From: Paracoccaceae bacterium | GTDB taxonomy: Bacteria > Pseudomonadota > Alphaproteobacteria > Rhodobacterales > Rhodobacteraceae | Reading direction: 5' to 3' | DNA: 64,000 bases | Assembly: GCA_022448925.1 (NCBI GenBank) | Contig: JAKVCP010000013.1 | Location: forward strand, 1-64,000 | Shown: in pieces, positions 61,730 through 64,000 of the stretch | How the letters are laid out: each line of letters begins with the position of its first letter | Position numbering within the stretch: position 1 is the first letter of the stretch | Notes under the pieces: model-generated | Database searches by the model: none | Told to the model about the DNA's origin: nothing | What the model saw: the letters and a program-made list of their open reading frames with translations, nothing else | Program-made: the position numbers and the translations under genes

Positions 61730-62197
61730 TCAATTGGTTACATCTGCTTCGCCCGCGGCGTCGGTATCGATGTCAGGGCTCACAGAAACCAGATAGGCCC
61801 AAATGTTCTCACCGCCCTTTTTCAGTTTGAAGGACATCTTTGACTTGGCCTTGCTGTCGTCGAGATATGTCTGAAGATAGGCCTTGGGGTCTTTGACGTA
61901 GACCACGAATTCCGTCTCATCCCAAACCAGACCAGCTTCGCCTGCCTGGACCAGCGACTTCCCATAGCGGAACCCCTCGACAGTCCCGGCTTGCCGGCCA
62001 ACCAATCCGTACAGATTTGGTCCAGCCTTGCCACCCTTGACGATATTGTTGCCCTCGTCGTCCTGAATCATATGGCAGGACTTACAGTTGCGAAAATCCT
62101 TTTCACCCTTCGCTGCATCGCCAGTGGCATGGCCGTCGGCCAGTGCAGCATTGGCCAAAAAGGCCGCTGCGAAAGCTGCTGTGATCTTGAGCGTCAT
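61730..62197 (-). CDS. Secreted class I cytochrome c (c2/c550-type)
   Basis: A 155-residue periplasmic electron carrier. A signal peptide (MTLKITAAFAAAFLANAALA) precedes the haem motif CKSCH (38-42), followed by GKAGPNLYGLVGRQAGTVEGF (a c2-like segment, about 58-78). The methionine axial ligand is probably in KSKMSFKLKKG near 120. An acidic tail (DIDTDAAGEADVTN) is longer than usual. It would carry electrons between cytochrome bc1 and an oxidase or other partner. Its position next to the export gene appears incidental. Confidence 0.9.
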   Translation of the reverse strand: MTLKITAAFAAAFLANAALADGHATGDAAKGEKDFRNCKSCHMIQDDEGNNIVKGGKAGPNLYGLVGRQAGTVEGFRYGKSLVQAGEAGLVWDETEFVVYVKDPKAYLQTYLDDSKAKSKMSFKLKKGGENIWAYLVSVSPDIDTDAAGEADVTN

Positions 62198-62469
62198 AGT
62201 TTATCTTCTCCACGCTTGACGTTTCGTGACGCAAAGGTAGCTTGAGGTCTGGTGATGCTCAAATATTGTGTCAAACTTCTTTCACGGGCCTCTCGACAGA
62301 CCTCTGCGGCGGCCTGTTCAATCTTTTGTCGATCACGCGTTTTATCCACATTGGACAAGGCAACTGCAGGTGCTTGTCCAAACAGCCCCGTCAGTCACGA
62401 CATTCACGACGAAAAAATCTGCGGCGAAACATGATCGCATCTGCGCGGCACATCATTGCGTCGTGGGTG

Positions 62470-63114
62470 CTATTTCTGGCGCCAGCTATCAAGCCACCTG
62501 CGGAACCGGCCCCGTCCTTCTGCCAAAGAATCTCCTGCGGCTTCGAAGCTGTCAGAGACATCTTCCAGCACCGGGTCGATGCGGGTCCGGCGAAACCGTC
62601 GCCAACGCACCCAAACCGCCCAGACCAAAGCGGCCAGAGCCGTCAGAATGATAATGTTCAACCAGGGCACAATCTGCACATCGGGTCCATCGACAGGTCG
62701 AATGCTGACCGCATTGGGGAAAATTGTCAGGAATTCGTTTCGCCAACCATAGTGGCGTATCACCACCCATTGCGGGTTGTCCTTGGTTGACTTGAGGTCT
62801 GCAGCCTCGGTCTGAAGATTGGTGGTGTCGAACTTGAAATAGGGTGGCCACCCCCAGCTGGTGTCTTCATTGCGATAGACCATGGGTTTGCCGTTGCTGC
62901 GTACAGTCTGGATGAACAGGACATCTCGGTTAACCACCAAGTCTGCGTTGCCACTATCAGGAGCGGCCCAGAACAATGAATTTTCACCAAAATCCTGACG
63001 CTTTTCAAATGTGTCTACCACGCGCGCCACATCATTTTGCGGAAGCGTGTAGTGAAGAAAGGCCCCGACGCAGAGCCAGAACAAGATAAATACCGTCCAA
63101 CGCACATAGTTCAT
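62470..63114 (-). CDS. DUF1523-family membrane protein
   Basis: A 214-residue protein I recognise as the DUF1523 type. An N-terminal span (about 4-24) and a second near 150-170 (LNIIILTALAALVWAVWVRW) bracket a soluble domain with FEKRQDFGENSLFWAAPDSGNADLVVNRDVLFIQTVRSNGKPMVYRNEDTSWGWPPYFKFDT in overall pattern. The C-terminus is basic. No function has been assigned to the family. The 63127 and 63399 genes lie on the same strand with gaps of 12 and 5 bases, so the three probably form one operon. Confidence 0.8.
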   Translation of the reverse strand: MNYVRWTVFILFWLCVGAFLHYTLPQNDVARVVDTFEKRQDFGENSLFWAAPDSGNADLVVNRDVLFIQTVRSNGKPMVYRNEDTSWGWPPYFKFDTTNLQTEAADLKSTKDNPQWVVIRHYGWRNEFLTIFPNAVSIRPVDGPDVQIVPWLNIIILTALAALVWAVWVRWRRFRRTRIDPVLEDVSDSFEAAGDSLAEGRGRFRRWLDSWRQK

Positions 63115-63126
63115 CCCAGCATCCCT

Positions 63127-63393
63127 TTATGCAAAATTCGTCAGGTAAATGATCACAACGACCACCAAAGTTGGAACAACGTAGACCCCCAGAAGCAACT
63201 TGCGCCGCAGCGAACCGTCATAGTCCTTCAATCCCTGCTCGACCCAGCTGTCTTGATCGCCAGTCATGCCTTCCTCAACCCACTCTTCGTTCAACTTGCG
63301 GCGCCTGACACTGCGCGAATAGAATGACAAGGCGACATAAATGATGCTGAGCACCACAAATCCAATCACGATCAAACGTCCAAGCGCAAACAT
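63127..63393 (-). CDS. Small protein with two membrane spans
   Basis: An 88-residue protein with a hydrophobic segment at each end: about 5-23 (ALGRLIVIGFVVLSIIYVALS) and about 66-85 (LLLGVYVVPTLVVVVIIYL). A charged middle, ending in EEWVEEGMTGDQDSWVEQGLKDYDG, lies between them. No known domain is evident; it is conserved beside DUF1523 genes in my recollection of Rhodobacterales. ATG 63393 is chosen because the hydrophobic segment begins there; the earlier ATG would overlap the next gene. Function unknown. Confidence 0.7.
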   Translation of the reverse strand: MFALGRLIVIGFVVLSIIYVALSFYSRSVRRRKLNEEWVEEGMTGDQDSWVEQGLKDYDGSLRRKLLLGVYVVPTLVVVVIIYLTNFA

Positions 63394-63398
63394 CCCTG

Positions 63399-64000
63399 TT
63401 ATCTCCGAACAGCGCCCCAAGGGCCAACGCGAGCGATCATATCTTGCTTCGGCGCAGCCGGTTCTGACATCGGCGCATCATGGCCGAACAGCGCATCGCG
63501 GGCGCCCGCCTTATCCACCTGATACTCTCGCTCCAGAAAATCAACCACGAAGCTGCGTTTCGTATCGCTCCACCCACGGTACAACCGGTAAAACAGTTGC
63601 TTGTGGCAGATGAACAACTGCCGAACGTCACTGGGCGCCAGTTCGGCGAGCAGCATGTTCACAAGATCCCGATCCGGGTGATCGGCGGCGCGCAGCGTCA
63701 GAAAATAGGCTGGGTGCTCACTGGTGATCGCTGGCCAGGGTCCTGCGCCCTCAGACCATTGCACAAGACGATTGAGACCATGCCAGGCCTCGGGCAAAGC
63801 GCCGATATGGCGCCGGGCCAACCGCTGAATGTCGCGTCGCGAGGCTCCGGTCAGATCAACGCCCGCCTCCTGCGCCGCATCGACAACGATGAAATCCATT
63901 TTCTGCCGCAAGATGGCGGTGGCATCGACACCACGGGCCTTAACTATCGGTTCCACCAGGCCATTCATATCCAGGAACGTCGCGATCCAGTTCCGATCCG
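63399..64000 (-). CDS. Uncharacterised protein, 5' end beyond the window
   Basis: The frame is open to the window edge, so at least 200 residues of C-terminal sequence are visible and the start lies outside. I do not recognise a family. The visible part is mostly helical and charged: RRDIQRLARRHIG, SDVRQLFICHKQLFYRLYRGW and FVVDFLEREYQVDKAGARDALFGH are striking segments. It ends five bases before the small two-span gene, suggesting it leads that operon. An ATG at 63968 is internal, since upstream codons (DRNWIATFLD) continue the same pattern. Confidence 0.65.
   Translation of the reverse strand, partial: DRNWIATFLDMNGLVEPIVKARGVDATAILRQKMDFIVVDAAQEAGVDLTGASRRDIQRLARRHIGALPEAWHGLNRLVQWSEGAGPWPAITSEHPAYFLTLRAADHPDRDLVNMLLAELAPSDVRQLFICHKQLFYRLYRGWSDTKRSFVVDFLEREYQVDKAGARDALFGHDAPMSEPAAPKQDMIARVGPWGAVRR

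Overview
The window is a chromosomal segment of a marine alphaproteobacterium, most likely a member of the Roseobacter group (Rhodobacterales). The evidence is the mix of genes rather than any single marker: a NaChBac-type voltage-gated sodium channel, ubiquinone (UbiG) and haem (HemH) biosynthesis genes, alphaproteobacterial-style lptC-lptA-lptB-hpf-ptsN order, a FlgI-FlgL-FlgK-FlgE-MotB block, a short HRDC-less RNase D, and Core-2/I-branching-type glycosyltransferases with long C-terminal extensions that I know mainly from Rhodobacteraceae. No rRNA, tRNA or CRISPR array was found.

Layout. 1-1785 is mobile-element debris: the 3' end of an IS5-family element, an AT-rich orphan membrane ORF, an IS3-type transposase tail, a small WGR-domain gene and a decayed tyrosine integrase. 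1.9-12.4 kb is a dense housekeeping and envelope stretch: an RlmD/TrmA-type RNA methyltransferase, a sodium channel, two L,D-transpeptidase-type proteins around a CAP-domain lipoprotein, hemH, an atypical methyltransferase, comF, grxC, a nitrilase-family hydrolase, a MarR regulator, ubiG and pip. 12.5-18.1 kb is a complete peptide/opine-type ABC importer (two permeases, a double-domain ATPase, a Tat-exported binding protein). 18.3-21.6 kb is dnaK-dnaJ behind a candidate heat-shock promoter.

22-31.3 kb is a surface-glycan region: a KpsM-like ABC-2 permease without its ATPase, cysQ (PAP recycling), galU, galE, two tandem paralogous glycosyltransferases, a Core-2/I-branching-type glycosyltransferase with a large C-terminal domain, and a bimodular sulfotransferase. 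31.3-35.1 kb (minus strand) is lptC-lptA-lptB-hpf-ptsN with rnd upstream. After a 0.9 kb AT-rich gap come an ExoY-like sugar transferase and assorted genes: an acyl-CoA hydratase-like protein, an FMN reductase, an OmpA lipoprotein, an AraC-alkyltransferase fusion, nth and an adenosine-kinase-like PfkB protein. 41.9-44.4 kb holds a second sulfotransferase and a second Core-2/I-branching-type protein, divergently arranged. HIT, ABC ATPase, zinc-finger and polA genes follow, then a decayed IS5 transposase at 49.4-49.9 kb. 50.1-55.9 kb is the flagellar block. 56.1-61.7 kb is a YjbH/YjbF/export-protein polysaccharide locus with its own sugar transferase and epimerase. The window closes with a cytochrome c, a DUF1523-type protein and two poorly characterised genes, the last running off the edge.

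How the genes may work together. Three separated blocks (22-31 kb, 36 and 42-44 kb, 56-62 kb) carry sugar activation, priming transferases, glycosyltransferases, sulfotransferases, PAP disposal and export. The most interesting inference is a sulfated surface or extracellular glycan built by the two Core-2-type enzymes and the two sulfotransferase proteins. The two copies of the pair (Core-2-type enzyme plus sulfotransferase) are visible in the sequence; the product and its sulfation are not.
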